DNA of 64,000 nucleotides from Papio anubis (GCF_008728515.1 NC_044976.1:32201376-32265375); one strand, 5' to 3'. Positions 42,886 through 54,320 are shown, counted from the stretch's first letter. The notes: generated from the letters alone by a model not told the origin. Translations and numbers: made by a program.

Positions 42886-43689
42886 GTGGCATACTGATCA
42901 ACTTATGACTAGTACGAAGCCAGCAGGAACGTCCTAGATAACTAAGACCAGAATCCTAAAAGTTTCCTCAGGCTTAATCTAGAGAACTTGCACTAAAGAC
43001 AGACATGAGTGAACTTTTGTCCTTGGGTCTGAGATCCAAACTATAAAAGCGGTTTCCAACCAGGCCACTGTCTAACATTCTTGGAGTTGGTGATTGTCTC
43101 TGATCGTGTGAGTTTATGCAAAGAAAGCTTGAGACTTTAGGGCACCTTCCCAGAACTACGTCTCTGTAAGGAGAGGTGATGATTTCAGTCTATCCTTTGG
43201 GTTTGTTTACCTTCTAAATGCTTCTATTTTTTCTACATCATTTTCAAAAATAAGAATCTTTCAGAGACACAAGGATGAAGAATCATATAATAAGCACCTG
43301 TATATACAACACCCACAAAGGAAATAAAACATTGTAAACACAGTTGGAGCTCTGGGTAGCTTTGCCTCCCCCTGGCATGGTGACAAGACCCTTTGTAATC
43401 TGGCCTCTGCTGCTTCTCCCAGCAGTCATCCACTCTCTCCCCAAACAACAATAACAATAAACAAGCAAATAGCCAGCCTACTCCCAACTTTTCAGCTGTA
43501 GGAAAACAAACTGTTTTTCCTCTGCTCTCACTCCACGACAATCAACACAGAATACCTCTGTAACCAAAAGGAGGTGGGATGGGGTTCCCCACACAGCAAA
43601 CAAGCAATCATTTCTACAGTGGAGGCAGGCTGGATGTCCTACAATACAATTCAACTCTGACATCTACCTGGAGTTAGCATCAGGTCCTG
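42886..43689. other. Mostly unassigned; weak L1M trace
   Basis: Around 43260-43360, 'ggaaataaaacattgtaaac' resembles another old L1 3'-region piece. Otherwise nothing recognised. Overlapping frames on the minus strand (to 102 codons) look like chance. Confidence 0.4.
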
Positions 43690-44200
43690 TAGGTTAAGGG
43701 CTCAGTCTCACAAGACTGCCTCCCACTGCAGATGTCAATCACAAGACCCAGGTTGTTTTACCTTTACTTCTGACCAACTGACTGTAAAGCAAGATTCCCA
43801 GAACCCCCCTCCCCAGATTTGATTAATTTGCTAATGTGGTTCATAGGACTCAGGGAAACACTTACTTACATTTACTGGTTTATTATAAAGAATATTACAG
43901 AAGATACCAATGACCACCAGATGAAGAGATGGACAGGGCAAGGTATGCAGGAAGGGGCATGGAGCTTCCACATCTTCTTTGAGCATGTCACTCTCCAAGA
44001 ACCTCCACATGTTCCACTATCTGGAAGCTCCTTGAGCCCAGTCTTTCTGAGTTTTTATAGAATCTTCACTACATAGGCATGATTAATTAAATCACAGGCC
44101 AGGGGTGATCAACTCAACCTTCAGCCCCTCTCTCCTTCTGAGGTTGCAAGTTGACACTGAAAATCCCAACTCTTTAATCATGGCTTGGTGTTCCCAGTAA
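43690..44200 (-). mobile_element. Solo LTR, first half (split by Alu)
   Basis: An ERV LTR in antisense: 'tactggtttattataaag' (the reverse of a TTTATAATAAA-type signal region), 'atgaagagatggacagggc', 'aacctccacatgttcc', and 'gattaattaaatcacaggcc'. The copy resumes at 44516. Family not named with safety. Confidence 0.65.
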
Positions 44201-44212
44201 CCAACCCCCATC

Positions 44213-44501
44213 TTTTTTTTTTGAGATGGAGTCTCGCCTGTCGCCCAGGCTGAAGTGCAGGCCGGACCAGCCTCCCACTGCAAGCTCCTCGCCTCCCCGG
44301 GTTCACGCCATTCTGCCTCTTCAGCCTCCTGAGTAGCAGGGACCTACAGGCGCCCGCCACCGCCTGCTAGTTTTTTTTTTTGTATTTTTAGTAGAGACGG
44401 GTTTCACTGCTGGGGCCAGGATGGTCTCATCTCCTGACCTCGGATCCACCCTCGCCTCGCCTCCCAAAGTGCATTACAGGCTTGAGCCACCGCGCCCGGC
44501 C
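44213..44501 (-). mobile_element. AluY-like SINE with clustered small deletions
   Basis: Antisense Alu of young type with a 14-bp perfect target-site duplication (44201-44214 and 44502-44515). Unlike the other Alus it has many 1-4 base deletions (for example the CT pair in 'gtctcgcctgtcgcc', the missing 'tggg' in 'gtgcattacagg', lost bases in 'gggtttcactgctgggg') but few substitutions outside them. Confidence 0.92.
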
Positions 44502-44515
44502 CCAACCCCCATCTT

Positions 44516-44665
44516 GAAGATATTTAGGGATGGCAAGCCAACAGTCAACCCACTAGCATTCATAAGATGTGTATCACTTTGGAGATTCCAAGGATTTCAG
44601 CAGCCGTATGTCAGGACAAGAGACAAAGACCAAATATATATTTCACAATATCACACCAGCCATAT
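44516..44665 (-). mobile_element. Solo LTR, second half
   Basis: Continues the LTR of 43690-44200: 'gagattccaaggatttcagc', 'agacaaagaccaaatatat' and terminal 'atatcacacc'. With the strand reversed the LTR begins TGTGATATTG. Confidence 0.65.
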
Positions 44666-44699
44666 AGAATGGCATTCAATTCCCTGAATATCACCATGG

Positions 44700-45040
44700 T
44701 ACACTCACTTCAACTCCTTTATACCACTGTTCCCCTGCCTGGACTATTCTTCCCACCCCATTTATCCCCTGCTATCTCCCAACTCCCATTTCTTCTTTAA
44801 GACTTGTGTTCAAGTGACACCTCCTTAGTGACACCTTCCCAGATTCCTAGTGCTCTACCTCTAAATTCGCCCAGCTCTGGACACACCCCTCGACGCTGCA
44901 CTGGCTTGTCTATTTCCTTCATGTTTCTGCCTCAAGACTTTGAGCTCTCCAAGGTCAGGGCCCATATCTGCTTCATCTGTGGATCCCAATGCTAAGCATA
45001 AGGCCTGGAATGAAGAGGCCTTTGGAGAATATCTGAAAGG
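44700..45040 (+). mobile_element. L2 LINE, 3' part
   Basis: 'ccctgcctggactattctt', 'cttgtgttcaagtgacacc', 'cttcccagattcctagtgc', then 'tgagctctccaaggtcaggg'. The very end is altered. Confidence 0.82.
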
Positions 45041-45064
45041 CCTGCAATTTAGTGTAATAATTAG

Positions 45065-45295
45065 GAAAATAGTCTCTAAAGCTAGTAGTGTTTTGTTTTG
45101 CATCCTGGCTCGGCTGTGTGACCTTGGGTAAGTTCCTTAACATATCTGTGCTCCATTTTCCCCTTCGTCAAATGTACAGTTAACAATGGTATCTACCTTA
45201 TAGACTGTTGAGAGATTTCAATAACTTAATACAGGCAAAATGTTTTGAATGGTGCCTAGCACAGAATAAGTGCTCATAGTTATCACAATTATTTC
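45065..45295 (+). mobile_element. MIR SINE
   Basis: 'ctggctcggctgtgtgacc', 'ttgggtaagttccttaac', 'ccattttccccttcgtcaaat' and 'tggtgcctagcacagaataag'. Near full length. Confidence 0.9.
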
Positions 45296-46089
45296 TATCA
45301 AAATGTTCAGCACCTGTTAGCTATATCATCTGAGTTGGATTTCCACTTAAAACAGCACCTGTATTAAAGATTTGGCTATGAGTGAGCTTATCTGGGAGTT
45401 GACCCCAAGAGCACAGTGAGGGGAGGGATATGAAACAGGAAAGAGAAGGCAGTTGAGAAAGGGGACCTAGTCATATAAGGTACCACTGGGAGTCAATGGA
45501 GCTAAATCCTATCGGGGAACACTGGGAGTAGGCATAGAACACACAACTCAGAGTCATCCTATTACAGGCAGAGGAGGCTGGGGTATCAATCCACTAACTC
45601 CCTCCTTTTGGGTTGCTGGTTGCTCTCGGGGTCATTAGCTCCAACCAATGAACTATGGATGTGGCATCTACCAGATCTGCTGTGTCTCCCCTCCATTCCC
45701 AGTGATACCTGAGCCGAGCAGAGAGCAGGAGCGAAAGCCCAGCAGCTCTGCTGACTCTGCCCTGTGGCTGCTTGGAGTCTTGATCTCCTCAAGTCCCTTG
45801 AGCACCATAGCCTCTGCCCTGGTCTCTCTGCTTGATTCCAACCTGATCACAATCTCCCAAGGGCTTGAACCACAGAAATGCAACAGCGCTGAAAACTAAT
45901 TCAGGTGCACACCCAGGATGCCATGCCAACCTCAGCACAGGCTGATAGCTGGCAGGAAGCTTCCCTTCTTCCTTCTCCTAGACCCCCTAAGCCCTGAGCC
46001 TCTCGCTGTTTCTATGCTGTTTCCTGCAGCTTTAGAGTGGGAGGCTCCTGGTGAAGGCGATGCCCTGGCAAACTGACAGGACCCCTCTC
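45296..46089. other. No supported feature
   Basis: Unassigned and moderately GC-rich toward its end. Overlapping 68-83 codon frames on both strands near 45586-45899 look like chance. Confidence 0.4.
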
Positions 46090-46490
46090 CTCCCAGCAAC
46101 ACTACAGCCCCTTACACTGATTGGTGTCTCAGTCCCCGCCCCCTCCCGGCAGGCAGCTCAAAGGCTGAGCCAGAGAGAGGTGGGCAGAGAGGGTCCAGCT
46201 GCCACACTCAGTCCTCCAGCCCCTTGCCTCCGCCTCTTGGCCACTGCTTCCCGTTACTCCCTTTCACAAGCCCCCTCGCTTGTTCGTCCCCAGTGCCTGA
46301 TAATTAGGCTGTGTTTGTTAAACCACGGGCTCCAGCTCTGCTCACCCAGACTCTGCCTACTGTAGATTTTCCTGCAAGGACTGCAGAGATCATAAAAACA
46401 ACTACCCACCTTGTCTCTCTGGCTTATTTACTAACTTGGCCATAAATAATCAGGGCAATTTGCATATTACTACTTGGCTTTTTATAGCAC
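46090..46490. promoter_or_regulatory. Candidate promoter/enhancer block
   Basis: Repeat-free sequence with an inverted CCAAT box (GATTGG at 46119-46124) ten bases before a GC box (CCCCGCCCC from 46134), a spacing typical of pol II promoters. Further on come 'gataattagg', 'cataaataatcag', a perfect octamer ATTTGCAT at 46458-46465 and 'ctttttatag', a TATA-like motif on the minus strand. CpGs are few, so it is not a CpG island. No transcript start can be shown. A 104-codon frame (46051-46365) lies here and has no recognised domain. Confidence 0.3.
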
Positions 46491-46774
46491 CACACATCTG
46501 AGCACTGGCAGGCGAGCTGGGGGTTGAGGTGAGGAGGTGAGCCATGCTCTGGGCTGGCAGTGACATTGGCCAGAGCTACTTCTGGTAGGCTTGGCTTCTC
46601 CTGGCCTGAAAGAGAAAACTAGCCTGGGAGTAGGGGTGTGGGAGGAGGGAAAGCCAATCATAGTCACCTAGTTGGGACAGCTGTAGTGGGGTGATAACTC
46701 CATTTGCCAAGGATGGCTTTTGAGCTGGGAGAAACAGGGTCCCATTCCCAGGTTCCTGCATCACACAGGAGCTG
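46491..46774. other. No supported feature
   Basis: Unassigned sequence between the candidate regulatory block and a MIR. Confidence 0.4.
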
Positions 46775-47010
46775 GGTAGAGCATGGGTGCACCTCAGTCA
46801 GACTCCAGCTCTGCCATTTACTTGCTGTGTTACCCCAGGTAGGTCACTTCCCCTCTCTCATCCTTGTTTCTGTACCTGCAAAATGGAGATAATGACAGTA
46901 CCTATCCCAGACGATCTTTGTGATGATTCAACAGGGTGGTATACGGAAGGCACTTAGCATGATGCCTGACCTACAGCAAGGGCTGGAAATGATGGTGATG
47001 ACGATATAAA
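46775..47010 (+). mobile_element. MIR SINE
   Basis: 'ccagctctgccatttacttg', 'gtaggtcacttcccctctc', 'cctgcaaaatggagataatg' and 'gaaggcacttagcatgatgc' in order. Confidence 0.9.
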
Positions 47011-48049
47011 AACAAATCCTCTACATTCCTATAGCTATCAAACAAAATTTATGAAGATAAATAAACCAAGACCTACCCTAAGGAGAGGGAAGTTGTTGAG
47101 CCACAGCGTGCAAGGTTGTGGAATCAGAATGAAGTATGTGAAGGGCCCACAGTAGCAGAGGAAGTCTATATCCACCGAGGCAGACGAGACAGGGAGAAGG
47201 CAGGGTTTAGAGATGGAATCACCACCTATGCCTGCTGTCTGGGGATCTGGGTTTGGAGTGGGTCTGAGTGACTCTGAGGGTCTGAGTGCCCAGTGGGCTG
47301 CCCACCCTGGTTGCAACCACATACCTGGCCTTCAGCACTGTTCACCCTACTTTATTAGGGCTGGTCAGCCCTGGTCCCCAGAAGCCTGGACCCTGCTCCC
47401 CACACCCCAGCCCTGAATTACATGATTGCTCTACCACCTGCCAGACATAAAGCTGTTTTACAAGTTGGAACCCATGGATGCTATATTTTTAGATCTCAAC
47501 TAGCCTTGAACCTTGGGTGCAGCCCTCGTCTAAACCAAACTTTAGGACCCGCTGCTTCTTAGGTGGTGATCAGTGAATGTCCCAGGCAATGAAACCCAGC
47601 CCTGGTCCCCATTTGCAAATCTAGAGACTGGGCCACTTGCTGTGTCTCATAGGACAGAAGCATGAGGGGTCATGGCAGGACACAAGTGAGCAATGACAAT
47701 AATATCCCTAAGGCCCTGCTAGGCTCAAGGGTTTCCCAAGTCATAGCTCAAGTATTTGGTGACATTGTGACCCTAAGGTCACTGCTACACATGCAAAAGG
47801 ATGAAGCTATCAGTATCATCAGAAGTCAAGATGCTTCCAGTGACCAACATAAGCTACACTCCAAGGGCTGAGATGGGTGGAGCAGAGACCCATGGGCCCT
47901 GCTTCTGTGCCTCAAAAGGCCACCGCCTTCCTGGCTCACAGTTTTTTGCTAGATGTGCCTCCATCTGACACTCTCTTCCATCAGCCCCCTCATCCTAAGT
48001 GGGTCCTTCCAGAATATTCATGCCACCCAAGTAGGTCCCCCAGGCCATA
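47011..48049. other. No supported feature
   Basis: About 1 kb unassigned. Short frames on both strands with no domain. Confidence 0.4.
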
Positions 48050-48340
48050 TCAATTCTAGCACCCTATTTCTTTCCTTCAGAAGCTTATCAAGTCTGTAAT
48101 CATTCTGTCTGTTTCCTAGTTTATTTACTAATCTCCCTTACTAGAGACTAAGTTTGGGAGAGATGGGAATCTGTGTATTTTGTTCCCCTACTGTTTTTGC
48201 AATGTCTGTTCAACCCTGCAGAGTGACCACATGGCCCAGTATAATTAACACATTATATGGTCTCCCTCAGTGCCTGGCCCCTAACAGGTGCTCAGTAACT
48301 ATGTGGGGAATGAATACATGAATGAATGAATGAATGAACA
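48050..48340 (+). mobile_element. L2 LINE, 3' end
   Basis: 'ctgtctgtttcctagtttatt', 'tactagagactaagtttggg', 'cagtgcctggcccctaacag' and 'gtgctcagtaactatg', then AATGAATG units. Confidence 0.82.
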
Positions 48341-49680
48341 CAAGTAGTAAAAGTCGACATTGTCGGTATTGTAGCACACCCTGGATCCTGATGGGTAATT
48401 GCTTTCCTAATTCCCCTGCCTAGATCCCTCTGGGCTGAATCCCTGTCAACCACCACTCCCTTGGACTCTTGCCTGGCTGGTCCCATCTCATCTGTGTTCA
48501 TTCAAAGGTCCCTCTCACCCCCACCATGCTGGACCATCAGGTCATCATAGGGCCACCTCTGGCCTGATGGAAGCCACAGCCATGGCCATGATTGGCTCGT
48601 TGGATTTCATCACATTTGTGAGTTCTATAAGAGAGGGAAAGAAGAATGCCAGGAAGGCACAGGGTGCCAGGAGCTGAGGGTGAGGACCAGGACGGAAAAG
48701 GTCAACAGGATTGATGCCACAGAGGAAAAGGAGAACCAGCCAAGAACAGGCCCCTAAGGACCAGCCAAGAACAGGCCCCTGGGTCAGGGGAATGAACATC
48801 CTAAGAAGTGGATCTGCAGGCGAGGGAGGCTCTGAAACATGACTGCAGGCAGCTAAGGAACAGACAGTAGGATTCAGTTTGGGTAAAATCAATGCATAAG
48901 TGTGTGAGGGTGTGTTATCAGTGGCTCTTTCTGGGTGCCAACACGACAGCTGACTTTTAAAAATTCTTCTTTATAACAGTCTTCATTTTCCAAGTTTTCT
49001 ATAATTAGAATGTATTTATATACTGAAAACATATATATCAAAGGATGGGAAGGAGAAAGACCAGGAGGCGGAGGATGCAGGGACCCTGGGGGAGGACATG
49101 CAACCGCGGCAGCCTTGGGGGAGCTCTAAGGCTGCCTTGCCCTCCCCAGCGTACCTCGCCCCCAGGCATCCTGGAATTCCTTCTCATCTGGAGCCAGGAT
49201 TGCTCAGCTCCCAGGCAACAAATGCAGGATTTGTGCAAGTCATGGGGCTCCCTGTTTCTTTTTTTTTTTTTTTTCTTCTCTCTTCCACTTTGTATTTTTT
49301 AAGAATCTAATTTTACATTCTCCAGATGCCATATTTTTGATCTTTTCAATTGATTCTTTGCAGAAATGGAGTAACAGAAGTGTCATGAATCCCTTTAATG
49401 GAAAAGGATAAAAAGGCTGTGAAGGCTTGGAAAGTGGTCACTGTCCAGTCCCCTCTCAGTCAGGCCTCATCTTCGTGGTCCCCATTCCTCCCCCAGCCAT
49501 GCTTCTGCCTGGTTGTTGAGATGCACAAAGGCCCTACCCACCTGTATCCCCAGGTCAGAAAAGTCGGCTTTCTGTCACAACTGGAGACAGCTATTCCATA
49601 AGAGACCATAACCTGTAGCCGTGGAAGAGTCTTTGGCAGAAAGGGAAGCTCACACTTCCCAATCCCCGCAGCAAGCTTGC
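48341..49680. other. Mostly unassigned; short tandem repeat and a T-run
   Basis: No gene seen. At 48736-48780 a 20-bp segment (CCAGCCAAGAACAGGCCCCT) occurs twice with a 25-bp period. At 49257-49275 a long T run lies in unassigned sequence. The part at 48950-49020 ('tttataacagtcttcattttcc') resembles the end of an old interspersed repeat. Confidence 0.45.
48736..48780 (+). repeat. Two-copy tandem repeat, period 25 bp
   Basis: Identical 20-bp segments start at 48736 and 48761 with a 5-bp spacer, a simple local duplication. Confidence 0.85.
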
Positions 49681-49694
49681 TTCACCCCCACCCT

Positions 49695-49850
49695 GCCTGG
49701 GACATTGGCCAATGTCTAAGGACATTTTTCTTCTCTGCAATGGGGAGGGGGTGGCTACTGGCAGGCCAGGGATGCTGCTAAATATCCTACAAGGTGGAGG
49801 ACCGCTCCTTACAACGAAGAAACTCCATAGTCCTGAATGCCAAGGGTGCC
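49695..49850. mobile_element. Short hAT-type DNA element (MER20-like)
   Basis: 'ggccaatgtctaaggacatt', 'gtggctactggcaggccaggg', 'atgctgctaaatatcctaca' are the landmarks of the family I know as MER20. Ends are decayed. A 167-codon frame (49712-50215) that starts in it is chance. Some MER20 copies are known enhancers in other loci; nothing here shows that. Confidence 0.7.
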
Positions 49851-50117
49851 GTGGTGAGAAGCCTGCTGGACAGTGTGCCAGGCTACATGCCAGGCCCTTG
49901 TGTGCCACATCTCACTCTGACCTCAAGGCAGACTGCACTCTGATGGCTATCCCTCCTTGGCTGAGCCAGATGTTGGATTGGCCCCATTTAGCAATGGCTG
50001 GAGCAGCCGGGACACAGGGCACCAAGGCTGCCTCACCATGGAAGACCATGCCCCGGCTCTTCTTTAGCACCCAGGGCCACCACTCACTGCTTCTCTGCTA
50101 TCTGTGTTCTGAGAGGG
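49851..50117. other. No supported feature
   Basis: Short unassigned stretch. Confidence 0.4.
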
Positions 50118-50340
50118 GCTCAGGGGCTCAATTACCTGACTCACGGGCCTCAAATCCCAGCACTACCACTTACAAGTCACTCAATCTCCCTGAGCCTCAG
50201 CTTCCTCAACTGTAGAATGGCAACACCTATTTCATAGGGTTCTTGTAAGACTTAAAAGGGTTAATATATGCAAAGTGTTTAGAGCAGTGCCTGGTACATA
50301 GTAAGTGCTCAATAATAGTAGCCATTAATATTATTAATAT
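50118..50340 (+). mobile_element. MIR SINE
   Basis: 'cctcaaatcccagcactacc', 'caatctccctgagcctcagc', 'actgtagaatggcaacacc' and 'cagtgcctggtacatagtaag'. Good preservation. Confidence 0.92.
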
Positions 50341-51343
50341 TGTTACTCAGATGAGTGAAAGAGATTGCTGGGCACCATAGCTCACTGTGACCACAGTGCA
50401 TCCCCACCATCACACACAAAGGCACACGCTTCAGTGCTGGCTCCTACAAGACCTCCTGGAGGCCTTATAACCTGGCACTATTATTGTCATCTATATGCAT
50501 GGCCCTAGAGGTGAAAGCATTCAGGTCATCAAGATGGATAAGATCCCAATGTCACAAGTGTGCTGGCTTCCCCTCTGATGGGAAGTCCAGCAAGATAGAT
50601 GTGGCTCTTTGGACTCTTAACTTCTTTGTGAACTTGGTGAATCTAAAATCAGCAAGAGCACATCTTACCATAGCCCTTGACCTTGCTGGGACCCAGGTGC
50701 TGCCAATAGCTCAAAGAAAAACCAGGCAAGCACCCACCAGGCCCTCCGAGACTCTGCAGAGGCATTCTGAGGTAGCATTTGGACCCAACCTAAAAATAAA
50801 CCCTTAAGCCTTTAACTATTTTTATTACCAAGTAACACATGTCATTGACATCTATCAGGGGTGTCCATGGTACACATGACTGGTAACAAAAGAGCAGCTT
50901 ATACATTCTGACAGTCACTTTAATGTGGATGCTTTAAAATGGCCAAGCCAGGAAGTCCCGCTGCGGCCATGTTTCAGGACATGCATTTGAGCTGGCAGTG
51001 AAGACAGGGGGTATAGGAAGGACATGGAGGACAGGGAAGGTGGTGAAGAGGGCAGAGGGAGGGCCTCTGGGGGTAAGATCATGTGCAAGAGATCCCAAGG
51101 TGAGTGTCCATCCCAAGGGCGGGACAGCCAGACAAGGGAGGACAGGACGGCCAAGGGCAGCCTCCAACATCTGTGGCTGAACCTGGCTCTGCTTTGGCCT
51201 GTTCTGCTGAAAGGCCTCCGGCCACACCCTCACTTCTGCTGGTGTTTGAGACTCTGTTCTCTGATGCTACCACTGACAGTCCCTGGAGAAGCAAAGCAAC
51301 AAAACTGGCTATAGAAACCTATGGCCAAACCCTTATGGGCAAG
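50341..51343. other. No supported feature
   Basis: About 1 kb unassigned up to the THE1 target site. Several overlapping frames of 75-107 codons on both strands around 50484-51391, no domain. Confidence 0.4.
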
Positions 51344-51348
51344 AGGAG
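51344..51348. repeat. Target-site duplication (left) of THE1
   Basis: AGGAG, repeated at 53654-53658. A 5-bp duplication is the size expected for ERVL/MaLR. Confidence 0.85.
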
Positions 51349-51703
51349 TGTATTAGTCTGTTTTCACACTGCTGATAAAGACATACCCTAGACTGGGAAG
51401 AAAAAGTGGTTGAATTGGACTTACAGTTCCACATGCCTGGGAAGGCCTCAGAATCATGGTGGGAGGTGAAAAGGCACTTCTTACATGGTAGCAACAAGAG
51501 AAAAATGAGAAAGATGCAAAAGCAGAAACCCCTGATAAAACCATCAGATCTCATGAGACTTATTCACTACCACAAGAACAGTATGGGGGAAACCGCCCCC
51601 ATGATTCAAATTACCTCCCACCGGCTCCTTCCCACAACATGTAGGAATTATGGGAGTAAATTTCAAGTTGAGATTTGGGTGAGTAAACAGCCAAACAATA
51701 TCA
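51349..51703 (-). mobile_element. THE1 3' LTR
   Basis: Antisense LTR, 355 bp, from 'tgtattagtctgttttcac' to 'caaacaatatca'. A purine-rich tract on the minus strand lies just inside (complement of 51704-51721), fitting the plus-strand primer site. Confidence 0.92.
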
Positions 51704-52366
51704 TTCCGCCCCTGGCCCCTCCAAATCTCATGTCCTCATATTTCAAAACCTATCGTGCCTTCCCAACAGTCCCCCAAAGTCTTAACTCAGTTCAGCATTA
51801 ACACGAAAGTCCACAGCTCCAACTCTCATCTGAGATAAGGCAAGTCCCTTCCTACAGGCCTATGAGCCTGTAAAATCAAAAGCAAGCTAGTTATTTCCTA
51901 GATACAATGGCAGTACAGGTATTGGGTAAATACAGCCATTCCAAATGTGAGAAATTGGCCAAAACCAAGGGGTTACAGGGCCCATGCAAGTCCGAAATCC
52001 AGATGGGGCAGTCAAATTTTAAAGCTCCAAAATGATCTCCTTTGACTCCATGTCTTGCATCCAGGTCATGCTGATGCAAGAGGTAGGTTCCCATAGTCTT
52101 GGGCAGCTCTGGCCTGTGGCTTTGCAGGGTATAGCCCCATTCTTGGCTGCTTTCATGGGCTGGCATTGAGGGCTGCTTTTCCAGGCACACACTGCAAGCT
52201 GTAGGTGGATCTACCATTCTGGGGTCTGGAAGATGGTGGCCCTCTTCTCACAGCTCCACTAGGCAGTGCCCCAGCAGGGACTCTGTGTGGGTGCTCTGAT
52301 CCCACATTTCCCTTCTGCACTGCCCTTGCACTGCCCTAGCAGAGGTCCTCCATGAGGGCCCCGCTG

Positions 52367-53154
52367 CTACAGCAAACTTTTGCCTGGGCATCCAGGCATT
52401 TGGATACATCTGAATTCTAGGTGGAGGTTGCCAAAGCTCAATTCTTGACTTCTGAGCAACTGCAGACTCAACACCACATGGAAGCTGCCAAGACTTGGGG
52501 CTTCCACCCTCTGAAGCCACAGCATGAGCTCTATGTTGGCCCCTTTCAGCCATGGCTGGAGCGTCTGGGACACAGGGCACCAAGTCCTAGGCTGCACACA
52601 GCATGGGGATCCTGGGTCCGGCCCACAAAACCACTTATTCCTCCTGGGCCTCTGGGGGTGTGATAGGAGGGGCTGCTTTTGAAGGTCTCTGACATGGCCT
52701 AGAGACATTTTTCCATTGTCTTGGGGATTAACATTTGGCTCCTTGTTACTTATGCAAATTTTTGCAGCCTGTTTGAATTTCTCCTCAAAAAATGGGTTTT
52801 TCATTTCTACTGCATCATCAGGCTGCAAATTTTCTGAACTTTTATACTGTTTCTCTTTTACAATGGAATGTTTTTAACAGCACCCCAAGTCACCTCTTGA
52901 ATGCTTTGCTGCTTAGAAATTTCTTCTGACAGATACCCTAAATCATCCCTCTCAAGTTCAAAGTTCCACAAATCTCTAGGGCAGGGGCAAAATGTCACCA
53001 GTCTCTTTGCTAAAACATAACAAGAGTCACCTCTGCTCCAGTTTCCAACAAGTTCCTCCTCTCCATCCGAGACCATCTCAGCCTGGACCTTATTGTTCAT
53101 ATCACCATCAGCATTTTTGTCAAGGGCGTTCAACAAAACTCTACGAGGTTCCAA
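52367..53154 (-). pseudogene. THE1 internal gag-like remnant
   Basis: Two minus-strand frames, 53154-52858 (98 codons) and 52828-52367 (153 codons), lie in different frames and together span most of the internal part. The first is rich in Glu and Asp. The second has a basic, Pro-rich centre. No zinc knuckle or protease motif was seen. In the family this region comes from ERVL gag. Broken by at least one frameshift. Confidence 0.6.
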
Positions 53155-53282
53155 AGTTTCAAACTTTCACAGATTTTCTTGTCTTCTTCTGAGCCCTCCA
53201 AACTATTTCAACCTCTTCCTGTTACCCAGTTCCAAAGTCACTTCCACATTTTCGGGTATCTTTTCAGCAACACCTCACTTTA

Positions 53283-53292
53283 CTGGTACCAA
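53283..53292 (-). other. THE1 primer-binding site
   Basis: On the minus strand 'tggtaccag' follows the 5' LTR after a few bases, the expected tRNA-primer position in ERVL/MaLR. Confidence 0.65.
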
Positions 53293-53297
53293 TTTAC

Positions 53298-53653
53298 TGT
53301 ATTAGTCCATTTTCATGCTGCTGATAAAGACATACCCGAGACTGGGAAGAAAAAGAGGTTTAATTGGACTTACGATTCCACATGGCTGGGGAGGCCTCAG
53401 AATCATGGTGGCAGGCAAAAGGCACTTCTTACATGGTGGCAACAAGAGAAAAATGAGGAAGATGCAAAAGCGGAAAATTCGAATAAAACCATCAGATCTC
53501 GTGAGACTTATTCACTACCACGAGAATAATATAGGGGAAACCACCCCCATGATTCGAATTACCTTCCACCAGATCCCTCCCACAACATGTGGGAATTATG
53601 GGAGTATAATTCAAGATGAAATTTGGGTGGAGACACAGAGCCAAACCATATCA
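53298..53653 (-). mobile_element. THE1 5' LTR
   Basis: Antisense LTR, 356 bp, from 'tgtattagtccattttcatg' to 'caaaccatatca'. Near identical in layout to 51349-51703. Confidence 0.92.
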
Positions 53654-53658
53654 AGGAG
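53654..53658. repeat. Target-site duplication (right) of THE1
   Basis: AGGAG, exact match to 51344-51348. Confidence 0.85.
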
Positions 53659-54064
53659 GCTTCCTGAAACCTCTTCCTTCCCCTAGGCCTTCCTTTGCTC
53701 CCCTCCCCCAACCCCACCTCCTGCTGGTCTCTTAACTCTGAGAGTGTCTTACAGACAGCTTGAAATAGACTTCCTTTTCTCTCCCATGTCCAGCTCTGCC
53801 TTTGGGTGCACCAGCACTTTCCTTCTTCGCTCCACTCTGTCTTTCTGCTCTGCAAAATAGGGCCGAATTGTTGGGTATGCACAGAATTCCTTATGCCAAA
53901 CAGCAGACTCCATCAGACATGGGCTGGGGTCCAAATCTCCAAAGGTTTAGGCAGTAAAACAGTCCAGAAGCATACATTCTAAACCATCCCCAAAACTGCC
54001 CCTTCTCTCCCTCAGGCCTATGTCTACAAGGGCACCACCAGCCCTAAGCAGGGCTGGCTGCATA
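53659..54064. other. No supported feature
   Basis: Unassigned, C/T-rich. A 107-codon minus frame (53559-53882) overlaps the THE1 end and is chance. Confidence 0.4.
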
Positions 54065-54320
54065 GTGCACAGAGCACTGACTTTGGAACCAGCAGAGCTG
54101 GGTTTTAGTTCATCTCTGGTGCTTACTAGCTGCTTGAGCTTGAGACAATGACTTGACCTCTTTAACCTCAGTTTTCTTATCTGTGCAAAGTGGGTGAATG
54201 GAAATATTATGGAAATGTTGTAAGCAAGATAATTCATGGAAAGCCTTTAGCACTGTACCCAGAACACAGTAAATGCTCAAAAAAAAGTGTAAATTCCTAT
54301 TATCATTATTGCCATTTATA
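54065..54320 (+). mobile_element. MIR SINE
   Basis: 'gagcactgactttggaacc', 'tgcttactagctgcttgagc', 'ctcagttttcttatctgtgc' and 'cccagaacacagtaaatgctc'. Near full length. Confidence 0.88.

Larger units (their letters stand above)
51349..53653 (-). mobile_element. Complete THE1 (MaLR) provirus
   Basis: Two LTRs in the same orientation (51349-51703 and 53298-53653) enclose about 1.6 kb of internal sequence on the minus strand, and a 5-bp target-site duplication flanks the whole. The LTRs differ by a modest number of bases, so the insertion is old but primate-specific. In the family the internal part is short, gag-derived and lacks pol, so movement depended on enzymes of other elements. Confidence 0.93.

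Noticed and set aside
46051..46365. 104-codon frame in the candidate promoter block as a small gene
   Set aside because: Composition low in stops, no domain, and start context not convincing.
49712..50215. 167-codon plus-strand frame
   Set aside because: Begins inside a MER20-like element and ends in MIR sequence, so it is stitched from repeats.
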